A DNA stretch of 10,578 nt from Actinomycetota bacterium (GCA_026392265.1 JAPLCL010000188.1:1-10578); one strand, 5' to 3'; shown: positions 1 to 6,905, counted from the stretch's first letter. The notes: generated by a model not told the origin, from the sequence alone. Translations and numbers: made by a program.

Positions 1-1743
1 CAGCCCCTTGGCGTTGTGCAGGGTCATCAGCGTGATGAGCGCGCTCGTGTCGGCGAAGGCGTCGATGTCGGCATACAGCGAGATCTCCTGAAGGAAGCCG
101 TCGAGGCTGGGCTCGTCGGCGCGCTTGTCGTACTCGGCGGCAACGCCGACGAACTCCTCGAGGTTCTCGAGGCGGCCCTCGGACTCGAGCGTCTTCTGCA
201 CTTTGAGGGCCGACTCGTAGCCGCTCTCGTCGAGTACGCTGCGCACGATCTCCGCGACCGGGCGACCGGAGAGGCCCGCCTGCAGGCCCTCGACCAGGCG
301 CACGAAGGCGAGCAGACCCTTGACGGCGCCGGCCGACAGGCCGGGGACGTCGGCGGCGGCGCGCATCGCCGCCCATACGCTCTCGCCGAGGCCGGCGGCG
401 TGCGCCTGCAGGCGCTGCAGGCTCGTCGCGCCGATGCCGCGCTTGGGCACGTTGACCACGCGCAGCAGCCGCAGCGCGTCTTCAGGATTGACGAGCGCCG
501 TGAGGTACGCGACCACGTCGCGGATCTCGGCGCGCTCGTAGAACTTGGGGCCGCCGATGACCTGGTAGCCGATGCCGTAGCGGCCGAACTGCTCCTCGAG
601 CACGCGCGACTGCGCGTTGGTACGGTACAGCACCGCGACCTCGTCGGCCTGGTACGGCCTGTCTGCGCCGGCCTCGCCCTCGAGCAGCTTCTGCACTTCG
701 CTGGCCACGAACTGCGCCTCGGCGCGCTCGTCGTTGACCTCCACGACCTGGACGAGCGTGCCCTTCCCTCTGGGCGTCCACAGGTCCTTGCCCTTGCGCT
801 GGCGATTGTTGGTGACCACGGCGTTGGCGACATCGAGAATCGCCTGCGTGCTGCGGTAGTTCTGCTCGAGGCGGATGACCCTGGCGTCGGGGTAGTCGCG
901 CTCGAACTCGAGGATGTTGCGGATGTCGGCGCCGCGCCACGAGTAGATGCTCTGGTCGTCGTCACCAACCACGGCGAGATTATGGTGCTCGCCGACGAGG
1001 AGATTGGCGAGACGGTACTGCGCGTGGTTGGTGTCCTGGTACTCGTCGATCAGCACAAAGCGAAACGTCTGCTGGTAGTGCCTGAGGCGCTCGGGAAAGC
1101 TCTCGAGCAGCTGCACCGTCTTCATGAGAAGGTCGTCGAAGTCCATGGCGTTCATCTCGGCGTGACGCAGCTCGTAACGCTCGTACACGTCGGCCGCGAC
1201 CTGCGAGAAGCGGCCGCCCTGCGCACGGAACTCGGCCGGCGTGCGCAGCTGGTTCTTGGCGTCGCTGATCTGCCGGGCAAGGGCCTCCGGCGGGAAGCGC
1301 TTGGGGTCGAGGTTGAGCTCTTCGAGACAGCGCTTGATGAGCCGGCGACGGTCGTCCTCGTCGTGGATCGTGAACGAGCTCTTGTAGCCCAGGCGCTGGG
1401 CTTCGCCCCGCAGCAGGCGCGCGCACATGCTGTGGAAGGTGCTGATCCACATGGTGTGCGCGATGGGGCCCACGAGACCCTCGATACGCTCCTTCATCTC
1501 GCCGGCGGCCTTGTTGGTGAAGGTGATGGCCACCACCTCGTCGGGCCGCACCCCATGTACCTGGAGCAGGTAGGCCACGCGGTGCGTGAGCATGCGGGTC
1601 TTGCCGGAACCCGCGCCGGCGAGGATGAGCAACGGCCCCTCGAAGTGGGTGACGGCGGCGCGCTGCTCGTCGTTGAGGCCGGCGAGCAGAGGGTGGTCCG
1701 GCGCGGCCCTGACGGCGGTCGGCTTCTTGCGGACGACGCTCAT
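1..1743 (-). CDS. pcrA: PcrA/UvrD-type superfamily 1 ATP-dependent DNA helicase, C-terminal part cut by window edge
   Basis: This is a 3'-to-5' DNA helicase of the UvrD/PcrA/Rep family, which acts in nucleotide excision and mismatch repair and in clearing RecA or stalled forks. Reading from the ATG at 1743 gives 581 open codons up to base 1. The usual length is about 720-780 residues, so the last fifth is outside the window. The helicase motifs appear in order: Q motif near residue 27, Walker A GAGSGKT (43-49), motif Ia TFTNKAA (74-80), Walker B DEYQDTN (233-239), GDDDQSIYSWRGA (260-272), QNYRST (294-299), and TLHNAKGL at the window edge (574-581). Motif VI is not visible. The start is fixed by the TGATG overlap with the stop of the upstream transporter gene, so translation is probably coupled. 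I see no frameshift. PcrA and UvrD cannot be told apart from this part alone. Confidence 0.96.
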   Translation of the reverse strand, partial: MSVVRKKPTAVRAAPDHPLLAGLNDEQRAAVTHFEGPLLILAGAGSGKTRMLTHRVAYLLQVHGVRPDEVVAITFTNKAAGEMKERIEGLVGPIAHTMWISTFHSMCARLLRGEAQRLGYKSSFTIHDEDDRRRLIKRCLEELNLDPKRFPPEALARQISDAKNQLRTPAEFRAQGGRFSQVAADVYERYELRHAEMNAMDFDDLLMKTVQLLESFPERLRHYQQTFRFVLIDEYQDTNHAQYRLANLLVGEHHNLAVVGDDDQSIYSWRGADIRNILEFERDYPDARVIRLEQNYRSTQAILDVANAVVTNNRQRKGKDLWTPRGKGTLVQVVEVNDERAEAQFVASEVQKLLEGEAGADRPYQADEVAVLYRTNAQSRVLEEQFGRYGIGYQVIGGPKFYERAEIRDVVAYLTALVNPEDALRLLRVVNVPKRGIGATSLQRLQAHAAGLGESVWAAMRAAADVPGLSAGAVKGLLAFVRLVEGLQAGLSGRPVAEIVRSVLDESGYESALKVQKTLESEGRLENLEEFVGVAAEYDKRADEPSLDGFLQEISLYADIDAFADTSALITLMTLHNAKGL

Positions 1744-2366
1744 CAGCCGATGCCTCCGCCGAGCAGAAGGCTGATGACCAGAGCGATGATGCCGGCGGCG
1801 GCCAGGCGCAGCCCGGACAGCCAGAGGCGCTCCCGCGAGATGGCGCCCAGGAAGACGCCGAGGAAGAAGAGCTCGACGAGGCCGACGCCGACGGCAGCGA
1901 AATACGCGGTGTGCATGGAAATGACGCCCGTGAACAGGAAGGGGATCATCACGATCATGGCCGCGGCAAACGGCGAGGCGCCGTCGACGAGGGCGATAAC
2001 GATGGTGGCATACCGCGACGCCGAGGCGATGGTGGTGTCTTCGAGGCTCGAGAGCGTGGATTCCTCGAGCTCGCGCATGGCCCTGCCGCGCTCGGCACGC
2101 TCGACCAGGTACGAGCCGTAGAACCCGGACACGCCCATACCCACAGCGGTGCTGAGCACGACGACGAAGATCGCCCGCGGGCTGTCGACACCGCCGAGGT
2201 AGCCGCCGACGAGCACGCCGATCGCGGTGAGAACGCCGTCGAAGGCGTTCATGGCGAAGTAGCGGCGGGCGATCTCGCCGACCTCGGCGATCTCGTGGTA
2301 GTGCCGCAGCGTCGCGGCGCGCTCCCGCAGACGCGCGCCGATGCTGGGCTTGGCCGGGAAGCTCAC
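1743..2366 (-). CDS. VIT1/CCC1-family iron/manganese transporter
   Basis: This 207-residue membrane protein belongs to the VIT1/CCC1 (DUF125) family, whose known members move Fe2+ or Mn2+ out of the cytoplasm, usually by proton antiport. The family signature is the stretch around residues 33-58 (ARRYFAMNAFDGVLTAIGV), with Asp43 in the first membrane helix. About five hydrophobic helices are visible (about 41-58, 65-87, 117-138, 139-170 and 185-204). An acidic segment with several Glu residues (99-109) lies between helices 2 and 3, where family members carry their cytosolic metal-binding region. The GTG at 2366 is chosen because AGGTGA lies 7 bases before it. The frame stays open upstream to 2525, but that extension is Arg/Ser/Pro-rich and overlaps the DUF211 gene. 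The neighbours are DUF211 (34-base gap) and the helicase (1-base overlap). Which metal is moved cannot be read from the sequence. Confidence 0.88.
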   Translation of the reverse strand: MSFPAKPSIGARLRERAATLRHYHEIAEVGEIARRYFAMNAFDGVLTAIGVLVGGYLGGVDSPRAIFVVVLSTAVGMGVSGFYGSYLVERAERGRAMRELEESTLSSLEDTTIASASRYATIVIALVDGASPFAAAMIVMIPFLFTGVISMHTAYFAAVGVGLVELFFLGVFLGAISRERLWLSGLRLAAAGIIALVISLLLGGGIG

Positions 2367-2373
2367 CGGGCGG

Positions 2374-2379
2374 TCACCT
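2374..2379 (-). promoter_or_regulatory. Ribosome-binding site that fixes the transporter start
   Basis: AGGTGA on the minus strand ends 7 bases before the GTG at 2366. It matches the 16S anti-Shine-Dalgarno end and lies in the 34-base gap after the DUF211 stop. It favours this GTG over the longer frame starting at 2525. Confidence 0.6.
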
Positions 2380-2400
2380 GGCTGTCGGGCAAGGCGGCGC

Positions 2401-2709
2401 TCAGCGCAGCCAGCTGGCGCCGGCGTCCTGCGGGGTCTCGACCTCGTCGATGAGACGCTTGCCGGTCGAGCACTTGTCGATGGAGTGGATGCTGCCGCCC
2501 GACTCCTGGACCACCTCGGCGACATCCTGGAAGTCGACGTCGTCGCCCTCGAGGGTGATCTTGATGTTCTCGACCTTGTTGTCGATCTCGATCAGCGTGA
2601 TGTCGACGCCGTGGATGCCTTCGAGATCGCCGAGCTTATCAGCGAGCACGAGCATCGTGGGCTGGTGTGGCTTGAGCACGTCGAGCACGAGACGCCGGAC
2701 CTTGCTCAT
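2401..2709 (-). CDS. DUF211 family protein
   Basis: This small soluble 102-residue protein matches the DUF211 family (COG1888), known mostly from archaea. Solved members have a ferredoxin-like fold and form rings. The N-terminal MSKVRRLVLDVLKPHQPT and the GVDITLIEIDNKVENIKITLEG segment (about residues 34-55) are typical. No signal peptide or membrane segment is present. The family has no settled function. Acidic and polar residues on the strands could suit metal binding, but that is inference. The ATG at 2709 has GGAG about 12 bases upstream, which is a long spacing. The gene is first in a likely three-gene unit with the metal transporter (34-base gap) and the helicase. That context suggests a link to metal handling. 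Confidence 0.85.
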   Translation of the reverse strand: MSKVRRLVLDVLKPHQPTMLVLADKLGDLEGIHGVDITLIEIDNKVENIKITLEGDDVDFQDVAEVVQESGGSIHSIDKCSTGKRLIDEVETPQDAGASWLR

Positions 2710-2752
2710 GTGATGATCACGCTCCGTTCACGGGTCGCTGGAGAAGGCTGCA

Positions 2753-2761
2753 ATCGTAGCA
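2753..2761 (-). promoter_or_regulatory. Possible extended -10 promoter for the DUF211-transporter-helicase unit
   Basis: The minus strand reads TGC-TACGAT, which fits the extended -10 form TGnTAnnnT. It lies in the 111-base gap between the cysE stop and the DUF211 start, giving a leader of about 37 bases. No good -35 hexamer is present at 16-18 bases, so this is a moderate call. Confidence 0.4.
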
Positions 2762-2805
2762 TACCCACCCTCGGCGGCCGGTCACCACACGGGGTGACGA
2801 TGGGG

Positions 2806-2820
2806 CGCCGGCGGCCGGCG
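2806..2820 (-). terminator. Weak hairpin directly after cysE
   Basis: CGCCGG and CCGGCG form a 6-bp stem with a 3-base loop, starting at the base after the cysE stop codon. There is no run of T after it, so intrinsic termination would be inefficient. A second small dyad (GTCACC/GGTGAC, 2781-2798) follows. Together they may mark the end of the sulfur operon. Confidence 0.25.
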
Positions 2821-3621
2821 TCAGATCCCGGCGCCCTGGTCGAACGGCAGGAGCTCGGCCAGCATCTCCTGCGTCTGCCGTACGGCCTCCTGGCGCTTGC
2901 CCTTGCGCTCGGGGTGGATCTCGTCGAGCTCCTGCTCCATCTCGACGATGCGCGCCACGAGGCACTTGACCGCCTCGGCCACGGGGTCCGGCAGGTGGCG
3001 GTAGTCGATGTCGGGGATACCCACGCGCTGGCCTTGGAGCAGCACCGGGCGACCCGGGTTGCCGACCACGGTGGAGTTCTTGGGCACGTCGCTGACGACG
3101 ACGCTGCCGGCGCCGATCTTGGCGTTGTCGCCGACGGTCACCGCGCCCAGCACCTTGGCCCCGGCGCCGAACACCACGTTGTCGCCCACGGTGGGATGCC
3201 GCTTGCCGGTCTGCTTACCCGTGCCGCCCAAGGTGACGCCCTGGTACATGGTCACGTTGTCGCCGATCTCGGTGGTCTCCCCGATCACCACGCCGGCGCC
3301 GTGATCGATGAACAGCCCGTGGCCGATCTTCGCTCCGGGGTGGATCTCGATGCCCGTGAGCACACGGTTGAACTGGCTGATCCAGCGCGGCACGAGAGGC
3401 ACGCCGACGTCGCGGAGCTTGTGCGCCAGGCGGTGCAGCCACAGGGCGTGCAGGCCCGGATACGAAGTGACGATCTCGAACTTCGATGTCGCCGCGGGAT
3501 CGCGCTCCTGCACCGCTGTGACGTCGCTGCTGATCTCGTCCACGGCCGTGTGCACGTCGCGGCTCAGGCCGGCGATGCCCAGACTCGCGATGCCGAGGAG
3601 CTTGCGGAACACGATCGTCAC
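2821..3621 (-). CDS. cysE: Serine O-acetyltransferase (CysE/EpsC type)
   Basis: CysE acetylates L-serine with acetyl-CoA to give O-acetylserine, the substrate of CysK, in the cytoplasm. The frame encodes 266 residues from the GTG at 3621. Left-handed beta-helix hexapeptide repeats run over about residues 90-190, including TGIEIHPGAKIGHG, DHGAGVVIGET (catalytic His107), GVTLGGTGK and RHP (His142). The family Asp of DIHP is Glu here, as is common in the shorter EpsC-type enzymes. The C-terminal tail (about 200-266) is long, charged and helical, beyond the usual end of short bacterial enzymes. A second GTG at 3612 has AAGGTGA 5 bases upstream and is at least as good a start; it would give 263 residues. 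The first GTG has only a cramped AGGA. The gene closes the sulfur operon, 55 bases after larE, behind a strong hairpin. Confidence 0.95.
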   Translation of the reverse strand: MTIVFRKLLGIASLGIAGLSRDVHTAVDEISSDVTAVQERDPAATSKFEIVTSYPGLHALWLHRLAHKLRDVGVPLVPRWISQFNRVLTGIEIHPGAKIGHGLFIDHGAGVVIGETTEIGDNVTMYQGVTLGGTGKQTGKRHPTVGDNVVFGAGAKVLGAVTVGDNAKIGAGSVVVSDVPKNSTVVGNPGRPVLLQGQRVGIPDIDYRHLPDPVAEAVKCLVARIVEMEQELDEIHPERKGKRQEAVRQTQEMLAELLPFDQGAGI

Positions 3622-3633
3622 CTTCCTTTCTCG

Positions 3634-3660
3634 GGCGCGGCGGCCGCAGGCCGCCGCGCC
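3634..3660 (-). other. Perfect 12-bp hairpin between larE and cysE
   Basis: GGCGCGGCGGCC and its exact reverse complement flank a 3-base loop (TGC on the minus strand). The hairpin ends 12 bases before the first cysE GTG, and the purine-rich ribosome-binding region follows at once. No T run follows, so it is not a classic terminator. It could be a processing or stability element, an attenuator, or a site that limits entry of ribosomes or polymerase into cysE. The structure is certain; the role is inferred. Confidence 0.55.
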
Positions 3661-3676
3661 TCCGAGCGGTACGCTA

Positions 3677-4621
3677 TCACGCGCCGGCGTCGGCGCTCGC
3701 GGGGCCGCCGCAGGCGGCCCCCTGCCCCGGCGCTTGTTCCTTCGGCGCTTCGTCCTCCGGCGCTTCGTTCATACTGCCCGAGCGAAAGCCCTCCAGGTCG
3801 AGGGTCACGTACGTGAATCCGAGGGCGCGCAGCCGGCGCGCGATCGTCTCGCGGGCCGCGAGCGCGCGCCCGAGGTCGCCGCCCTCCACTTCGATGCGGG
3901 CGACGCTGCCATGGTGGCGCACGCGGCACTGGCGAAAGCCGAGCTCGTGCAGTACTCGCTCCGCCGCGCCGATGGCCTGCAACTTCTCCACCGTGATCGG
4001 CTCGCCGAAAGGGATGCGTGACGCAAGGCAGGCCTGCTGCGGCGCGTCCCACGTCGCCAAGCCGAGCTCTTTCGACAAGCGTCGGACCTCGACCTTGCCG
4101 ATGCCGGCGTCCAGCAACGGGTGCACGACGCCGCCCTCGGCGGTGGCGCGCATCCCCGGCCGGTGATCGCCGAGATCGTCCAGGTTGGCGCCATCGAGCA
4201 GCGCCGAGCATTCCGTCTTGGCGGCGACGCGCACCATCTCGGCGACGAGCTCGCGCTTGCAGAAGTAGCAGCGCTCACGCGGGTTGCCGGTGAACGCCGG
4301 CTCGTCGAACTCGTGCGTCTCGACGACCACATGCCGCACCCCAAGCTCTGCAGCGAGGTCGCGGGCCGTCTGCAGTTCCTCCGGCAGGTACGTCGCGGAG
4401 ACGGCCGTGAAGGCGACCACACGTGCCGGCCCGAGAACGCGCGCCGCGGCGGCCAGCACGAGACTTGAATCGACGCCGCCGGAGAAGGCCACACAAGCCG
4501 AGCCCAGCGACGCCAGCTCGGCCTCGAGCCGCTCAAGAGTCCCGCGTACCTCGCGAGACCTGTCACTGTGCGGTGCACCTGCGGCGCTCCGCACGTTGAC
4601 CCCACTACGTCGCTCAATCAT
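3677..4621 (-). CDS. larE: LarE-family ATP-dependent sulfur transferase
   Basis: This 314-residue cytoplasmic protein is of the LarE type. LarE adenylates a pyridinium carboxylate and supplies sulfur for the nickel-pincer cofactor of lactate racemase and related enzymes. The N-terminal PP-loop ATP pyrophosphatase motif SGGVDSS is at residues 47-53. RERCYFCKREL gives a CxxC pair (Cys118, Cys121), and QQACLASRIPFGEPIT carries Cys198, at the position of the sulfur-donor cysteine. Three cysteines recall LarE types that bind a [4Fe-4S] cluster and can turn over, rather than sacrificing one cysteine. The normal end LDLEGFRSGSMNE (about 274-286) is followed by an extra tail of about 28 residues rich in Ala, Pro, Glu and Gly, encoded by tandem repeats and palindromes. 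The ATG at 4621 overlaps the E1 gene by 8 bases, has no clear ribosome-binding site and is probably coupled; a start some residues later is possible. No larB, larC or larA is in view. Confidence 0.9.
   Translation of the reverse strand: MIERRSGVNVRSAAGAPHSDRSREVRGTLERLEAELASLGSACVAFSGGVDSSLVLAAAARVLGPARVVAFTAVSATYLPEELQTARDLAAELGVRHVVVETHEFDEPAFTGNPRERCYFCKRELVAEMVRVAAKTECSALLDGANLDDLGDHRPGMRATAEGGVVHPLLDAGIGKVEVRRLSKELGLATWDAPQQACLASRIPFGEPITVEKLQAIGAAERVLHELGFRQCRVRHHGSVARIEVEGGDLGRALAARETIARRLRALGFTYVTLDLEGFRSGSMNEAPEDEAPKEQAPGQGAACGGPASADAGA
3681..3721. repeat. Two adjacent perfect palindromes inside the 3' end of larE
   Basis: GCGCCG/CGGCGC with a 4-base loop lies at 3681-3696. GGGGCCGCC/GGCGGCCCC with a 3-base loop lies at 3701-3721 and has the same TGC loop (minus strand) as the 12-bp hairpin 40 bases further downstream. 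Both fall in codons for the low-complexity tail after the conserved LarE end. Confidence 0.6.
3727..3771. repeat. Three 15-bp tandem repeats in the larE tail
   Basis: Three imperfect 15-base units start at 3727, 3742 and 3757, each with the core CGGCGCTT (plus strand). They encode a 5-residue period (EAPED, EAPKE, QAPGQ) directly after the conserved SGSMN end of LarE. The period keeps the reading frame, so copy-number changes would only lengthen or shorten the tail. Confidence 0.65.
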
Positions 4622-5399
4622 CGTAGTCGGCCAGCGCCGTGATGGTGGGATGCTCTCCGCACACCGGGCACGTGGGGACACGCGCCACCTCGACCTGGTT
4701 GAAGGTCATGGCGGCGCCGTCGAACTGCAGGAGACGGTCGTACAGCGGGGTGCCGGCGCCGGTGAGCACCTTGATGACCTCGAGCGCCTGGATGGCGCCG
4801 ATCGTCCCGGGGATGGGGCCGAGCACGCCCGCCTCCGAGCAGCTGACCACGCCCGCGGGCGGCGGAGGCTCGGGGAAGAGGCAGCGGTAGCAGGCCGTCT
4901 CCCCACCCTTGACGGTCATGGCCAGCCCCACCATGCGGAGCACGGCGCCGTCGACGAGCGTCTTGCCCTCGAACACGCAGGCGTCGTTGAGCAGGTACCG
5001 CGTCGGGAAGTTGTCCACGGCAGTGACGATCACGTCGTAGCGCCGCACCAGGTCGAGCGTGTTGGCCGCCGTGAGGCGCAGCGCGTGGGGCTCCACCAGG
5101 ACCTCCGGGTTGAGCGCGCGCAGGCGCATCGCGGCGCGCTCGGCCTTGCTCTTGCCGATGTCATCGGTGGTGAACAGGATCTGGCGCTGCAGATTGGAAA
5201 GCTCGACCACGTCGTCGTCGACGATGCCCACGCGGCCCACGCCGGCCGCCACGATGTAGTACAGCACCGGCGCGCCCAGCCCCCCGGCGCCGACGACCAG
5301 CACGGAGCCCTTGCGCAGCTTGTCCTGGCCGCGCTCGCCGACGTCCTTGAGCACGAGCTGGCAGTCGTACCGCAGGCGCTCGCTGCCGCTGATCAGCAT
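4614..5399 (-). CDS. MoeB/ThiF/HesA-family E1-like adenylyltransferase
   Basis: This 261-residue enzyme adenylates the C-terminal Gly-Gly of a ubiquitin-like sulfur carrier (MoaD, ThiS or CysO type) so it can accept sulfur. The N-terminal Rossmann motif GAGGLG is at 37-42, followed by the ATP-binding segment DDDVVELSNLQRQ (61-73) and the helix Arg. A zinc site is made by CYRC (Cys170, Cys173) and CPVC (Cys244, Cys247). Cys187 in VVSCSEAGVLGP is at the family's catalytic or crossover cysteine position. There is no C-terminal rhodanese domain. The ATG at 5399 is chosen because GGAAGG lies about 5 bases before it; the open frame further upstream is Arg/Ser-rich and antiparallel to nothing conserved. 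It follows cysK by 40 bases and overlaps larE by 8. The carrier protein is not in the window, so MoeB, ThiF or a cysteine-pathway E1 cannot be distinguished. Confidence 0.92.
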   Translation of the reverse strand: MLISGSERLRYDCQLVLKDVGERGQDKLRKGSVLVVGAGGLGAPVLYYIVAAGVGRVGIVDDDVVELSNLQRQILFTTDDIGKSKAERAAMRLRALNPEVLVEPHALRLTAANTLDLVRRYDVIVTAVDNFPTRYLLNDACVFEGKTLVDGAVLRMVGLAMTVKGGETACYRCLFPEPPPPAGVVSCSEAGVLGPIPGTIGAIQALEVIKVLTGAGTPLYDRLLQFDGAAMTFNQVEVARVPTCPVCGEHPTITALADYDD

Positions 5400-5439
5400 T
5401 CGCGCCTTCCGTTCACCCTGCCCTCGCTGTGCCGTCCGC

Positions 5440-6384
5440 TCACGCCTTGACCTCGGGGAGGTCGCCGAAGAGCGGCGTGGACAGATAGCGCTCGCCGGTG
5501 TCACAGAGCACGGTGACCACGACCTTGCCGCGGAGCTCCGGCCGGCGCGCCACCTGGCCGGCGGCCCACACGTTCGCGCCGGCGGAGATGCCCACGAGCA
5601 CGCCTTCCTGGCGCGCGAGGTCGCGCGCCGCGGCAAAGGCGTCGTCGGCGCTCACCTTCACGATCTCGTCGTAGACCTTTGTGTCGAGCACCTTGGGGAC
5701 GAAGCCGGCGCCGATGCCCTGAAGCTTGTGCGGGCCGGGCGAGCCGCCCGACAGGATCGGCGAATCGGCCGGTTCGACGGCCACCACGAGCACGCCGGGG
5801 CGACGCTCCTTGAGCACCCCGCCGACGCCCGTGAGCGTACCCCCTGTACCCACACCCGCCACGAACGCGTCGACCTCGCCGCCCGTGTCGGCCCAGATCT
5901 CCTCGGCGGTCGTGAGGCGGTGGACCTCGGGGTTGGCGGGGTTCTCGAACTGCTGCGGCACGAAGGCGTCGTCGGCCTCTGCGGCAAGCTCGAGCGCCCT
6001 GGCGACCGCGCCGCGCATCCCGTCGGCTCCCGGCGTGAGCACGAGACGCGCGCCGAACGCCTTGAGGATGGTGCGGCGCTCCATGCTCATGGTGTCGGGC
6101 ATCGTGAGCACCATCTCGTAGCCGCGCGCCGCGGCGACCATGGCCAGGGCGATACCCGTGTTGCCACTTGTCGGCTCGATGATCGTGGTCCTGCCCGGGG
6201 CGATGCGCCCGCCGCGCTCCGCGGCCTCTATCATCGCCAGGCCGATGCGGTCTTTGACGCTGCCGCCCGGGTTGAACGACTCGAGCTTGCCCAGCACCTC
6301 GGCGCCGCTCTCGTCGGAGACGCGGTTGAGCCGCACCAAGGGCGTACGTCCGATCAGCTCTGTGATGCTGCCTGCCCTGTTCAT
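5440..6384 (-). CDS. cysK: Cysteine synthase A (O-acetylserine sulfhydrylase)
   Basis: CysK replaces the acetyl group of O-acetylserine with sulfide to give L-cysteine, using PLP. The 314-residue length is normal. The PLP lysine is Lys44 in GGSVKDRIG. The substrate loop PTSGNTG is at 71-77, the phosphate-binding loop GTGGTLTG at 179-186, and the SAGAN segment at 267-271. TGERYLST near the C-terminus (296-303) is typical of CysK. The ATG at 6384 has AAGGAGG 4 bases upstream, the strongest ribosome-binding site in the window. The gene follows the Rrf2 regulator by 41 bases, an arrangement common for cysteine regulators of this family. CysE, its metabolic partner, is the last gene of the same operon. 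The C-terminus of CysE here ends in Ile, as needed for docking into the CysK active site in the known cysteine synthase complex. Confidence 0.96.
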   Translation of the reverse strand: MNRAGSITELIGRTPLVRLNRVSDESGAEVLGKLESFNPGGSVKDRIGLAMIEAAERGGRIAPGRTTIIEPTSGNTGIALAMVAAARGYEMVLTMPDTMSMERRTILKAFGARLVLTPGADGMRGAVARALELAAEADDAFVPQQFENPANPEVHRLTTAEEIWADTGGEVDAFVAGVGTGGTLTGVGGVLKERRPGVLVVAVEPADSPILSGGSPGPHKLQGIGAGFVPKVLDTKVYDEIVKVSADDAFAAARDLARQEGVLVGISAGANVWAAGQVARRPELRGKVVVTVLCDTGERYLSTPLFGDLPEVKA

Positions 6385-6388
6385 GCGG

Positions 6389-6395
6389 CCTCCTT
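6389..6395 (-). promoter_or_regulatory. Strong ribosome-binding site of cysK
   Basis: AAGGAGG on the minus strand ends 4 bases before the ATG at 6384. It fixes the cysK start and rules out the longer frame open upstream to 6588, which overlaps the regulator gene. Confidence 0.75.
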
Positions 6396-6425
6396 GCCGG
6401 GCCCCGAGAGGCCGAGGATCGTGAG

Positions 6426-6869
6426 TCAGATCTGATACATGGGCGCGCGCCCGCGCAGGGCGTCCTCGCGCGCCAGCAGGTCGCCGATCGTCGTTCCGCC
6501 GAGGACCTTCTCGAGGGCCTGCTGCGCCTCGATCCAGACGGATGAGGCGCCACACCCGTCGACGCGTTCGCAGAGGCCCTGCGTGCACTCCGCCGGCGAA
6601 GGCACGCCGTCGAGCGCCGCCACGACTTCAAGAACGGTGATCTCGGACGCCGGGCGCGCCAGTGAATACCCGCCGGCGGCACCGCGCCGGCTGTGCACCA
6701 CGCCACCGCGGCGCAGCGCGGCGAAGACCTGCTCCAGAAACTGCAGCGGCATGTCGCGGCTGTCCGCGATGTCGCCAAGACGCACCGGCTTCCCGGGCTC
6801 GGTCTCCTCGCGCCGCGCAAGCTCAGTGAGGGCGCGCACCGCGTACCTGCTTTTCATCGAGATGTTCAC
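6426..6869 (-). CDS. Rrf2-family transcriptional regulator with three clustered cysteines
   Basis: This 147-residue protein has the N-terminal winged helix-turn-helix of the Rrf2 family (IscR, NsrR, CymR). ISMKSRYAVRAL at the start, PLQFLEQVFAALRRGGVVHSRRGAAGGYSLARP in the recognition region and the final MYQI are typical. Three cysteines (about residues 95, 100 and 106) are spaced C-x4-C-x5-C, where IscR and NsrR bind an Fe-S cluster. The usual spacing is C-x5-C, so binding is likely but unproven. CymR-type members instead sense cysteine status through CysK and O-acetylserine, which the neighbouring genes would fit. The GTG at 6869 is preferred: GGAG lies 5 bases upstream and V-N-I-S-M-K aligns with the family start. 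A GTG at 6875 or an ATG at 6857 is possible. It heads the sulfur operon and probably controls it. Confidence 0.92.
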   Translation of the reverse strand: MNISMKSRYAVRALTELARREETEPGKPVRLGDIADSRDMPLQFLEQVFAALRRGGVVHSRRGAAGGYSLARPASEITVLEVVAALDGVPSPAECTQGLCERVDGCGASSVWIEAQQALEKVLGGTTIGDLLAREDALRGRAPMYQI

Positions 6870-6905
6870 GCCCACTCCGCTCCCACGCCGACAGCATTTC
6901 CGATA

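Noticed and set aside
16..2121. Long plus-strand open frame across the helicase and transporter genes
   Set aside because: It is antisense to two genes with clear helicase and membrane motifs. Its translation is Ala/Val/Leu/Arg/Glu-rich with no recognisable domain, the usual high-GC shadow.
2710..2820. Small gene or RNA in the gap between cysE and DUF211
   Set aside because: The gap holds only short dyads and a possible -10. No coding signal or conserved RNA structure was seen.
2341..3816. Long plus-strand open frame opposite DUF211 and cysE
   Set aside because: It spans two well-supported minus-strand genes and the gap between them, with no conserved motif.
4284..6435. Plus-strand open frames opposite larE, the E1 gene and cysK
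   Set aside because: They are mirror images of conserved minus-strand enzymes and lack domains or ribosome-binding sites.
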